Assembly (NCBI GenBank): GCA_937921995.1 | Contig: CAKZVF010000086.1 | Coordinates: forward strand, 1-33,534 | Direction: 5' to 3' | DNA from: an uncultured Pirellulaceae bacterium | GTDB taxonomy: Bacteria > Planctomycetota > Planctomycetia > Pirellulales > Pirellulaceae | Length of the DNA stretch: 33,534 nucleotides | Shown here: positions 24,623 to 31,967 of the stretch, piece after piece | Position numbering within the stretch: the stretch's first letter is position 1 | Layout of the letters: each line of letters begins with the position of its first letter | Translations under genes and position numbers: made by a program | Notes under the pieces: model-generated | Databases searched by the model: none | Seen by the model: only the letters and a program-made list of their open reading frames with translations | Told to the model about the DNA's origin: nothing

Positions 24623-26035
24623 ATGGCTAACATTTTCCGTAACATCCCGTCGGTCAACGAACTACTTGAGAGCCCTCAACTGAAGAAGATCGTCGAAAGC
24701 GTCAACCACCAGGTGGTCGTTGACGGTGTTCGAACCTTCATCGATGACCTTAAAGAAACGATCAATAACACGACTGATGATATTGAGATCCCATCACCAG
24801 CGGAGATGGCGGACAAGATCGCCGATTGGCTGCATGTCGAACAAAGGGAATATCTTCGGCCGGTGATAAACGGCACTGGCATCATTCTTCACACGGGTCT
24901 GGGGCGCGCTCCGCTGGCCAAATCAGCAATCGCCGCCACGATGCAAATCGCAGGCGGTTACGCAAGCGTGGAGGTCGATCTTGCCAACGGTCAGCGCGGC
25001 CAACGTGTCAAGGCCGTGGAAAAACTGCTGTGTGAACTCACGGGCGCCGAAGCCGCGGTCGTCGTCAATAACAATGCCGCCGCAACCATGATCGCGCTGG
25101 CATCGGTCGCCTCGGGCAAGGAAGTCATCGTGTCGCGCGGACAATTGATTGAGATCGGCGGCAGCTATCGTTTGCCGGACGTGATGGAGTGCAGCGGCTG
25201 CAAACTTAAGGAAGTAGGCACGACCAATAAAACGCATGCCGCCGATTACTCATCAGCAATCGGCGAAGAAACGGGCGCGATCCTCAAAGTCCACCCCAGT
25301 AACTTCGAAGTGGTTGGCTTCACCAAGACTGTCAGTACCAAGGAACTGGTCAAAATCGCTCATGCAAACGACCTGCCAATGATCGACGACGTCGGTAGCG
25401 GAGCCCTGATTGATTTCGCCAAGTTCGGACTTAGCAATGAACCTGTCGTCAGAGACAGCATCCAAGCCGGCGCGGACATCGTTTTATTCAGCGGTGACAA
25501 ACTGATCGGCGGTCCTCAATGCGGCATCATTATCGGCAAACGCAAATACATTGATCAAGTTCTTGAGAATCCATTAATGAGAGCCATGCGTGTCGACAAA
25601 ATGACATTGGCGGCCTTGGCGGCAACCCTACGTTTGTATCGCAAACAAGAGACGGCCGAACAAGAGGTGCCGATCTTGCGCATGCTTTCGATGCCCGAAG
25701 CGAATCTTAAATTGCGTGCCGAAAAAGTAATTCAACAAATCCAAGGCGGCAGTTGGCTGGCGTCCTGCGAGGTCACTCAATCTCAGTCAATGCTTGGCGG
25801 TGGCAGCTTGCCAACACAGAAGATTCCGACATGGTGCGTAATGATCAGTCCGCAAGGAAGTTCCGTCAATCGCATCGCCGAACGCCTGCGGGCTTCGAAT
25901 CCGGCAATTATCGGCCGAGTGCAGAAGGACAAACTTCTGATCGACATGCGCACCGTGTTCCCGGAGCAGGACATGGTTCTTGTGGAACTACTGCAAGCAT
26001 TGGACGGGCAGGACAGCGCACAGCAACCGTCCTAA
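24623..26035 (+). CDS. selA: L-seryl-tRNA(Sec) selenium transferase
   Basis: This 470-residue PLP enzyme converts seryl-tRNA(Sec) to selenocysteinyl-tRNA(Sec). The N-terminal tRNA-binding domain (IPSVNELLESPQL) is followed by RPVINGTGIILHTGLGRAPL, VNNNAAATMIAL, SRGQLIEIGGSYRLPDVM and GTTNKTHAADY. The PLP site is FSGDKLIGGPQCG with K293, and MIDDVGSGAL lies upstream of it. The length matches the bacterial family. It indicates the organism probably makes selenoproteins. No selB, selC or selD is present nearby, unlike common selA-selB operons. Confidence 0.95.
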   Translation: MANIFRNIPSVNELLESPQLKKIVESVNHQVVVDGVRTFIDDLKETINNTTDDIEIPSPAEMADKIADWLHVEQREYLRPVINGTGIILHTGLGRAPLAKSAIAATMQIAGGYASVEVDLANGQRGQRVKAVEKLLCELTGAEAAVVVNNNAAATMIALASVASGKEVIVSRGQLIEIGGSYRLPDVMECSGCKLKEVGTTNKTHAADYSSAIGEETGAILKVHPSNFEVVGFTKTVSTKELVKIAHANDLPMIDDVGSGALIDFAKFGLSNEPVVRDSIQAGADIVLFSGDKLIGGPQCGIIIGKRKYIDQVLENPLMRAMRVDKMTLAALAATLRLYRKQETAEQEVPILRMLSMPEANLKLRAEKVIQQIQGGSWLASCEVTQSQSMLGGGSLPTQKIPTWCVMISPQGSSVNRIAERLRASNPAIIGRVQKDKLLIDMRTVFPEQDMVLVELLQALDGQDSAQQPS

Positions 26036-26066
26036 AGCCGCGTTCCGAATGGATTTTGACGCTTTC

Positions 26067-26163
26067 GTAGTGGAAGAGGCAACGAATCCGGCACCTGCAT
26101 TCAACGTCGCCCATTATCCTGCGGCATCTAATTACCCGCAGGACTCGTGGCCTCGTCCACTAC
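26067..26163. repeat. Family E palindromic element, copy E1 (97 bp)
   Basis: The arms 26067-26089 and 26141-26163 are inverted copies, 20 of 23 identical, both starting GTAGTGGA. Arm ends vary as pairs (GGAC/GTCC in the right arm), while GAGG-NN-ACGA is kept. An inner hairpin pairs CCTGCGG (26118-26124) with CCGCAGG (26136-26142). It lies between selA and the small coiled-coil gene, which converge. Confidence 0.75.
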
Positions 26164-26188
26164 CATCGAAACGTCGCACCAGCGGGTC

Positions 26189-26359
26189 CTACTTCGCTTT
26201 TAGCGTTTCGATTTCCGCTTTGATCGCATCGACCTGCTGCTGCAGCGTTTCGACTTCTGCGGGATCGTCGGTTTGAGCCTTCGCGTCGTTGAGCAGCTTT
26301 TGCACTTTGTCTTGTTTCTGCCTCAAGACTTCGATCTTCTTTTTTGTTTTTTTGTCCAT
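26189..26359 (-). CDS. 56-residue lysine-rich coiled-coil protein
   Basis: The product begins MDKKTKKKIEVLRQKQDKVQ and ends in AIKAEIETLKAK. It is nearly all charged heptads, with a central break at TDDPAEVE. The ATG at 26357-26359 has AAGGGAA upstream, a good ribosome site, and the gene uses normal codons. I recall near-identical tiny proteins starting MDKKTKK in planctomycete genomes, but could not check. It probably forms a helical hairpin or dimer. The function is unknown. It is short enough to be missed by automatic length cut-offs. Confidence 0.72.
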   Translation of the reverse strand: MDKKTKKKIEVLRQKQDKVQKLLNDAKAQTDDPAEVETLQQQVDAIKAEIETLKAK

Positions 26360-26476
26360 CGTTCCCTTTCTTCCCTTTCCAATTCGAAGATCAATTTAGT
26401 GGCTCGGTGACACATTGGCAACGATTACGATTTGCCGATCGAAGTATTGATGACTTTCCATTGAGCCTGCACAACA

Positions 26477-26508
26477 GAAAAAACGGACTCCCGGAAGAGC
26501 CCGTTTTC
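26477..26508 (-). terminator. Terminator of the Cys-rich secreted protein gene
   Basis: AAAACGG (26480-26486) pairs with CCGTTTT (26501-26507), and CTC/GAG extends it after one mismatch. On the minus strand the stem is followed by a T-run (GTTTTTTCTG). It lies 28 bases past the stop at 26536. Confidence 0.78.
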
Positions 26509-26535
26509 AAAGTTCTTGATCTGTCACTCCGGGCG

Positions 26536-27219
26536 TTAGTTGCCCACAGAAGCAGAGATTGATGACTGGCCATCAGATACCGGAATAATCGGCGGAGCCA
26601 TCGCAGCGTTGTAACCGTTGTAAATATTCTCAGCACGCAGACCGTTTTGGATAATCGGGTTGCGATCGGAGAAAGCCACGCGTCCGTTTTGACCATACCA
26701 AGTACTGACCAAGCTTTGCACGTGATTCAGACGTTCCATGGACGTTGCTTCGTCTTTGTCACGCTGAACGTAGACGGTCTTATACTTCTGCGGCATGTTT
26801 CGAAGGATACCGGCAATCTGATTCTTGGCGTACTTGGTCAGCTTGCCATCTTCACCGAAGTGAATGGCAGACAGCGTGTTCTGATCCGCGAATCCAGCGC
26901 GTGTGATGGGCGCCCAATAAGAAGCGTACAGGTTCCGGCTGGCACAACCGAACGGTTTTGGCCAAGCCTCGTTACGCGCGACGACGCGCGAGTCGATTTG
27001 ACGGGCGTGTTCGATTTTCGCTTTGAGGACTTCGCCGTGAACATGGCCGCCGCGACCGATGAGGCCTTGGCCGGTCGAACATGTTGCACACGTCGCGCCG
27101 GGGTAGCTGAAGCTTGCTTCATTGCCACACGTGTCGCATTGGGCGAGAGAAACGCCTGCCATGAGCACGGAGACTAAGAGAGCAGCACAGTATTTCCATG
27201 CTGAAATTGATTGAGACAT
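26536..27219 (-). CDS. Secreted Cys-motif protein, function unknown
   Basis: The product has 227 residues from the ATG at 27217-27219, with GGAG upstream; the longer frame to 27450 crosses the probable promoter. A signal peptide (SAWKYCAALLVSVLMAGVSL, cleavage before QCDTCG) is followed by two close CxxC pairs (QCDTCGNEAS, TCATCSTG), possibly a small metal or disulfide site. It continues with a conserved-looking segment FGCASRNLYASYWAPITRAG and a helical region. The C-terminal half carries VQSLVSTWYGQNGRVAFSDR and a YNGYN motif. I do not recognise the family. It ends in its own terminator and is probably monocistronic. Confidence 0.7.
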   Translation of the reverse strand: MSQSISAWKYCAALLVSVLMAGVSLAQCDTCGNEASFSYPGATCATCSTGQGLIGRGGHVHGEVLKAKIEHARQIDSRVVARNEAWPKPFGCASRNLYASYWAPITRAGFADQNTLSAIHFGEDGKLTKYAKNQIAGILRNMPQKYKTVYVQRDKDEATSMERLNHVQSLVSTWYGQNGRVAFSDRNPIIQNGLRAENIYNGYNAAMAPPIIPVSDGQSSISASVGN

Positions 27220-27348
27220 AACAAAAACTCCGATTGCAATAACGGTTCGCCGGTACCCGGTTGCGTTGTGCGAGCAAAGCGGCAAACAGCGGGCTTTAAA
27301 TTCTGATGCGATGTTCCACAACCACCAAAGGCTGAAAGACACGATTGG

Positions 27349-27431
27349 TTTATCGGAACAAAACAAAGTATTGAATTGTTCAATTCGTGTGATACGAAAA
27401 GAAAAATCACTTTTATCGGAACAGAAACACG
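27349..27431 (-). promoter_or_regulatory. Candidate control region: direct repeats around a dyad
   Basis: TTTATCGGAACA occurs twice (27349-27360 and 27412-27423), 63 bases apart; the following bases AAAACAAAG and GAAACACGG are also similar. Between them, ATTGAATTGTTCAAT (near 27370-27384) is a dyad. The block is 130-212 bases upstream of the start at 27219. It could be an operator or activator site for that gene. Confidence 0.4.
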
Positions 27432-27538
27432 GACCCCAACGGTTCGACAAGATAGATAAAACACGGCGAGTTTAACGGCGACGCCCCGCCCCACGGAATT
27501 GTTCCGGCGGATTGCCCCACCGGAGCATCGATTGAAAA

Positions 27539-27576
27539 AAGCTCGTAGAACCGTTGAACAACGATGCTACGAGCTT
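27539..27576 (-). terminator. Terminator of the acidic lipoprotein gene
   Basis: AAGCTCGTAG (27539-27548) pairs perfectly with CTACGAGCTT (27567-27576); an inner CGTTG/CAACG pair extends it. On the minus strand the stem runs into TTTTTT. It lies about 70 bases past the stop at 27647. Confidence 0.85.
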
Positions 27577-27646
27577 GCCTGGCTAGTGAAATGTGGACCA
27601 TAGGCCCGCATTTGGTTGCATCAGGCAAATCCAATCGCCTTCACGG

Positions 27647-28090
27647 TTATCGACGTCTGCGCCACCTGCGTTTTGCAGTCGTCGTTGTTTCATCTTCAGC
27701 CCCGTCTAGTTCGGGCTGGGTGTCTTCATCGAGCGGGTCGATCGACTCGAGTTCGTCATCGCTGTCGAGGTCCTCGAGATCGTCGTCCAGATCCTCGTCC
27801 TGTCTTTCGAAGTCGTCGCTGTCAAAATCATCGTCGCTGTCAAAGGCACCTGATCCGCTGTTGGTGCGCGGTTCAGGATAAGGTTCAAGATTCGAATCGG
27901 CTGACAATCCTGTGGCACTGGCATAAGGATCCGAAAAGATCGACCCCACGCGTCCCCGAGCCGGGTCGGCTCGTTGATGAATCCCGCCGTAGGTCGGGTA
28001 ATCGAAATCGTTGGGGCCACAGCACATGCTGCAACCGACCGTCGCGATCAACGAAAGGGTTAAAATCAATATGGCGGAAAAGCGTTGCAT
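27647..28090 (-). CDS. Acidic low-complexity lipoprotein downstream of TolC
   Basis: The product has 147 residues. The lipoprotein signal ends in SLIATVGC (C20) and continues SMCCGPNDFDYPTYGG, which gives a Cys-rich start after acylation. The middle is plain; the C-terminal 70 residues form an Asp/Glu/Ser run (DDDFDSDDFERQDEDLDDDL) and end in a basic cluster (KRRWRRRR). It is probably attached to a membrane with a long disordered acidic arm. The gene lies 110 bp downstream of tolC on the same strand and is probably co-transcribed. Its function is unknown; a partnership with the basic tail of the TolC protein is an inference. Confidence 0.75.
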   Translation of the reverse strand: MQRFSAILILTLSLIATVGCSMCCGPNDFDYPTYGGIHQRADPARGRVGSIFSDPYASATGLSADSNLEPYPEPRTNSGSGAFDSDDDFDSDDFERQDEDLDDDLEDLDSDDELESIDPLDEDTQPELDGAEDETTTTAKRRWRRRR

Positions 28091-28200
28091 GGTATCCTCG
28101 CGTGTGCGATCTTGCGCGGTGCTTAAAATTGAATGATGAAATTGAAATCAGCGGTAGGAAAATGAACTGCTGTCGGACCAGCGTAAACTTGAAACTTTCA

Positions 28201-30915
28201 CTAACGCTTGATGGTCGCCCGATTCGATCCGTTGCCAGAACGCAGAGGCTGGCTCTCGAACCCCATGCGCCTCCAGTTGACGTCGTTGTTTGCGTCTCCA
28301 GATCGTTCTACAGGCAATTCCGCAGACACGGTTCTCACCTGCGATGAACTTGATCGCAGCGGTGTCGTGGTTGCCCGCAGTCGTTTGACGGGTTGAGCAT
28401 TGTTGTCTCGTTGAGGCCGCGTGATTTTGGCGACCGAACGATTGGCGACGTCACGCTGTTGCGTCGAACGAGTTGGTTTGTTTGATTTAGAAGCCATCGC
28501 CTGCGAGCTTCGTCGGGCGGCAGCGGCTTTCTTCGCCGACGCCTTGTCTGTCGACGCTTTCAAAACCACCGCCGAGGAAACGATCGGTTGATCGTAGGCG
28601 ACTTGGCGGACGGTCTGTTGGCGACGTCGCGTTGGAGCATTGCGTGTCTGCGATCCGTTATAGGGCATCACAGCCGGTGCAGGCGTTCCTCGCAACATGG
28701 GAGATTCGATGACTTCCTGCGGCGTTCCATAGGATTGCTCGTTGGTCTCCGCCGGAATTCCTTGCGAACCGTCGTAGTATTCTCCTTGGATGACCTCTTC
28801 ACCGATGATTTGGCCTTCGTAGATGGGTTCGACATATTGATTTTCGTAGGTGCCCGTTTCGTAGGAACCGGTCGGATAGCTGCCCAATTTCGAATCGTCT
28901 CCGGCGGATAGGTTACCCGCGTTCTGATCCGAAGGCGAATCTGCTCCTCGGCTGATCACGTTAGGGCGACTCCAGCCATAATCAAGGGGCTTGGCTGCAC
29001 TGCGTCGGCGAGCGTTCTCGTGAGCGTCGTCGTAAGCCTTACCGGTCCATGCACCTTCGGTGAAGTGGATACCGGCGTGAGGCAATGTTGTGCCTTTGCG
29101 GCGGTGGATCAGGGCGATGACTTTGTTGTATTCGCAGACCGCCGTGTAGAACGCGATTTCGGCTTGTGACTGGCGGCGTTGAGCGTCCAGTGCGACGTCG
29201 AGCGTTTCGACGCCTTCGATTTCGAGTTCTTCGAAGTGATCGCTTTCGATGCGTGTTTCCTTCCAACGATTGAAAGAAGACTGCATGATCGCTTGGTTGG
29301 CTTGTAGAGCTCGGAAGGCTTCGGAGAGTTCTTTACTGACTTCCAGTTCGGCGTCTTCCAGGCGAGCGATCTCACGAGCCAGTTTCAGCTGAGCGTTTCG
29401 TACGTTCGCCAGTTCCCGGCGGAAACCGACGGGCATTCTGAATTCTGCATTGACGCCGAACTCTTGAAAGTTGCCGCCGTAGAGGTTGTTGAGAGCTCCA
29501 CTGCCAGGGTTAGGGAACGCTGGCGAGCTACCGACGTCGCCGAAGACGTCGCCGTTGCCGATCCAGCGGTAGGTTCCTGACAAATTCAATTCAGGCAACA
29601 GGCTGTTCTTGGAGTAGGCCAAAGCAAGTTCGCGTTTTTTGATTTCCCAGCGCTCTTGTCTCAGTTCTGGGCGGTAGGTGAGTGCTTCGCAAAGCGTGTT
29701 GCACCACTCGAATTCCAGCGGAGCCATCACAGGTTCGTCGATCGGACGCAGCATCTGCCCGTCGGTCGAAGCCCATCCCAGCAGAAACCGCATCGCACCT
29801 TCGGCGTTGAGCACGTTGTTATAAGCGTCGATGACTTGTGCGTCGAAGAAGTGGTACTGTTCGGCCGCTTGGGCGACCTGTTGGATGTTGACTTCCGACC
29901 CTTCGTCGAATTGGTCTTTTACGATTCGCCATGTTTCGATCGCAGCGTTACGACCCGTTTTAGCCGCGTCCAAGTTGCGATAGGCACAGTACAGATCCCA
30001 GTAGCGGACTTCCACGTTGGTGACGTAGTTTTGGAGTTGAGCTTCTAAGTTTGCGATTTGTTGGTCGGTGCTGATTCGTGAGATGACGATCGGCATGCGG
30101 TTGATGAATGCACCTCGGCCTCGCAATAGTGGCTGGCGAACTTCCGCTTCGAAAGATGTGCGGTAAACGCTGTCCAAAACTTGGAATCCAGGTGGAACGT
30201 CCGAAGCCAGCGGATTCGAGTTATCGGTGTAGGTGTTGATGTTCCGGAAGAACAGCTGAGTTCCGTTGGCACTCTTTTTGGCGATTTCAGTGTTCCACTG
30301 GACTTGGTCTTGCTGGAAAACCAAGGGCGTGTTGGGGTTGGTAAAGGTCGTGTTGCGAGGCTCGTCTGAGTTCAACCACGAGATGGTGCTGGTCAGCTGA
30401 GCGTCGAAATCGGCCAATGCTGCTTCAACGCCTTGGTTGCCGTCAAGCGCGGTATTGGTGGTGACGCTGCCGGGGTTGGCGATCTGGCCGGGCGTGCCGA
30501 TGAAGCCGGGTTCAGATTCGCGGATGGCGACATCGTAAATGGTTCCCGCCGCGGTGATGCCGTTGACCAAATTGTCGACGCCGGGCGAGACGCGCGTGCC
30601 TTGCAGGCTGGGCGTGCCGTAGCCTCGGAAGACTTTGCCGTTTTGCAGGGCGTATCCGACAGCTTCTTCGAGCGTCATGTCGCGATACGTTTGAAAATCC
30701 GGATCTTTAACGGTGATGGGAGCGAGTGCTTGCTCGACTTCATCCAACGTCCGTGTTTCGATGTCGGGATATTCAATCGCGGTCGCTTGATCGACGAAGT
30801 GATTCAAATTGCCAGTATCGTTAAGATAGATTGGCTTGGTGGGCATGCAACCCGAGGCCAAGACAGACATCGTAAAAGATAAAGCGGCGATCAATTTATA
30901 GGGGTTACGTTTCAT
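28201..30915 (-). CDS. TolC-family outer membrane channel protein with long C-terminal tail
   Basis: The start is the ATG at 30913-30915 (904 residues); the frame reaches 31008 but only the shorter form has a signal. A lipoprotein signal (SFTMSVLASGC, C23) is followed by a TolC/OEP region of about 580 residues with two helical hairpin repeats (for example LEAQLQNYVTNVEVRYWDLY, LANVRNAQLKLAREIARLED). It resembles the trimeric outer-membrane exit duct of RND and type I exporters. About 300 extra residues follow from about 605, low in complexity: first acidic Tyr/Gly/Glu-rich (YETGTYENQYVEPIYEGQII), then basic Ser/Thr/Arg/Lys-rich. No inner-membrane pump or adaptor gene is nearby. Confidence 0.85.
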   Translation of the reverse strand: MKRNPYKLIAALSFTMSVLASGCMPTKPIYLNDTGNLNHFVDQATAIEYPDIETRTLDEVEQALAPITVKDPDFQTYRDMTLEEAVGYALQNGKVFRGYGTPSLQGTRVSPGVDNLVNGITAAGTIYDVAIRESEPGFIGTPGQIANPGSVTTNTALDGNQGVEAALADFDAQLTSTISWLNSDEPRNTTFTNPNTPLVFQQDQVQWNTEIAKKSANGTQLFFRNINTYTDNSNPLASDVPPGFQVLDSVYRTSFEAEVRQPLLRGRGAFINRMPIVISRISTDQQIANLEAQLQNYVTNVEVRYWDLYCAYRNLDAAKTGRNAAIETWRIVKDQFDEGSEVNIQQVAQAAEQYHFFDAQVIDAYNNVLNAEGAMRFLLGWASTDGQMLRPIDEPVMAPLEFEWCNTLCEALTYRPELRQERWEIKKRELALAYSKNSLLPELNLSGTYRWIGNGDVFGDVGSSPAFPNPGSGALNNLYGGNFQEFGVNAEFRMPVGFRRELANVRNAQLKLAREIARLEDAELEVSKELSEAFRALQANQAIMQSSFNRWKETRIESDHFEELEIEGVETLDVALDAQRRQSQAEIAFYTAVCEYNKVIALIHRRKGTTLPHAGIHFTEGAWTGKAYDDAHENARRRSAAKPLDYGWSRPNVISRGADSPSDQNAGNLSAGDDSKLGSYPTGSYETGTYENQYVEPIYEGQIIGEEVIQGEYYDGSQGIPAETNEQSYGTPQEVIESPMLRGTPAPAVMPYNGSQTRNAPTRRRQQTVRQVAYDQPIVSSAVVLKASTDKASAKKAAAARRSSQAMASKSNKPTRSTQQRDVANRSVAKITRPQRDNNAQPVKRLRATTTPLRSSSSQVRTVSAELPVERSGDANNDVNWRRMGFESQPLRSGNGSNRATIKR

Positions 30916-31147
30916 CGGAGATCCATATCCAGATGTTTTTGAAAAACGGCATCGTGGCTGCTGTTTCCAGCAGCCACGTTGACGTTCGGCAATCAATCGG
31001 TTTGCCATCGAACCCCCCGGTTCTCATCAAACGTTCTTCAGCTACGTGTTGCCACGGCGGTAGAACGGTCGACAAAACTCTTATCGGCCCTCTCGCCGGC
31101 AAACTTTTGCTAATCGTTAAACTTTCCCAAAAGCCTCTGCTAGCGTT

Positions 31148-31349
31148 GTAGTGGATGAGGTTACGAATCCGGCATCTGCATTAAACGTCGGCAAATCACG
31201 CGGATTCTTAAGAATCCAACGCTGCAGGTGTTAGGATCGCGACTCGGAGAGTCGCGTTACATAGCTCGACTCTCCGAGTCGTAAGCAAAGGATTTCCCGA
31301 ATCCTGCGGCATCTAATTCCCCGCTGGGACTCGTAACCTCGTCCCATAC
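31148..31349. repeat. Family E palindromic element, copy E2, split by an insertion
   Basis: The arms 31148-31170 and 31327-31349 match as inverted copies (19 of 23) and also match copy E1. Inner sequences correspond: GGCATCTGCATTAAACGTCG after the left arm and CCTGCGGCATCTAATT before the right arm. Between them lie 112 bases where E1 has 8. The extra sequence includes a perfect 16-base palindrome (GGATTCTTAAGAATCC, 31202-31217) and the family D unit. Confidence 0.72.
31234..31290. repeat. Family D hairpin pair nested inside E2
   Basis: Two adjacent hairpins share a 6-bp CGACTC/GAGTCG core: CGCGACTC-gga-GAGTCGCG (31238-31256, 8 bp) and CGACTC-tcc-GAGTCG (31267-31281), the latter followed by TAAGC. 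The loop TCC, the flanking GCTC and the TAAGC foot match the family D unit at 13066-13095, with another stem sequence. Confidence 0.7.
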
Positions 31350-31550
31350 GCTTGTTTCTTCGAATAATCGCCAATTCGGGGACCGCAGGACGATGCTGAG
31401 AACCGCTGGCACGGCTGGAGGCACTAATAAAATGCCGAAAACCAGCCTTTTTATGGCATAATCGAGAATCTGGGCATTGAGTGGGGGCCCGATTGTCGAT
31501 AGAATCCCGAACTCAAATTTGAACGAGATTAGACAGATACAGGTAATTCG

Positions 31551-31748
31551 ATGGCTGTTCCAAAACGTAAACATTCCAACGCTCGCACCGGCAGCCGGCG
31601 CTCTCACCACAACATTAAGCCTCGTCCGCTGACGGTGTGCTCTAAATGCAGCACGACGATCCCAACGCACGTTGTTTGCCCGACTTGCGGTTTCTACATG
31701 GGCCGCGTCGTCACGCCAGATGTTGAAGAAGCAAGCACTTCTGAATAG
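31551..31748 (+). CDS. rpmF: 50S ribosomal protein L32
   Basis: The product has 65 residues. MAVPKRKHSNARTGSRRSHH is the standard L32 start, and the zinc ribbon is complete (C30, C33, C43, C46: CSKC and CPTC), so this is the zinc-containing paralog type. It is a component of the large ribosomal subunit. It lies alone here; the plsX-fab genes that commonly follow rpmF are absent, because glmS is convergent downstream. An AGGTAA motif precedes the ATG. Confidence 0.97.
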   Translation: MAVPKRKHSNARTGSRRSHHNIKPRPLTVCSKCSTTIPTHVVCPTCGFYMGRVVTPDVEEASTSE

Positions 31749-31877
31749 TTCTTCGCCGGAGTAGCTTTCCGCTCTTTCGCGATCACCGACGTAGGTTGGG
31801 CACTCTTGCCCGACCGAATTTTAGCTGTTAGCGCCAGGCAAGCAGATTTAATCTCTGCCCCCGCGTACCGGATGCCT

Positions 31878-31950
31878 GTTTAGCGTCTAAGCAACAGGCC
31901 ACGGGGTTCCGCCGGGCAAAACGCGGTCGCCTGCCGGCTCGTCGTTAAAC
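31878..31950. repeat. Family A palindromic element, copy A4 (73 bp, decayed left arm)
   Basis: The right half (GGTCGCCTGCCGGCTCGTCG, up to GTTAAAC at 31950) is identical to copy A2, while the left half is diverged but alignable (GTTTAGCG at 31878, AAGCAACAGGC, then GGTTCCGCC as in A2). The length is exactly 73. It lies between converging rpmF and glmS. Confidence 0.75.
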
Positions 31951-31951
31951 T

Positions 31952-31966
31952 GGGCATCTTCATGCC

Positions 31967-31967
<1 letters not shown>
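31952..31967. terminator. Short hairpin at the glmS 3' end
   Basis: GGGCAT (31952-31957), loop CTTC, ATGCCC (31962-31967) form a perfect 6-bp stem that begins at the glmS stop codon and abuts repeat A4. There is no T-run. It may act together with A4 as a 3' end signal; that is inference. Confidence 0.4.

Larger units (their letters stand above)
27220..27646. other. 427-bp intergenic region
   Basis: I see no gene. The region contains the candidate control block (27349-27431) and the terminator of the acidic lipoprotein gene (27539-27576). Confidence 0.55.
30916..31550. other. Intergenic region between tolC and rpmF, with nested repeats
   Basis: I see no supported gene. It contains the family E element (31148-31349) with a family D unit inside it. 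A short inverted pair, ATGCC...GGCAT near 31433-31457, precedes rpmF and could be part of its leader; no strong promoter can be pointed to. Confidence 0.5.
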
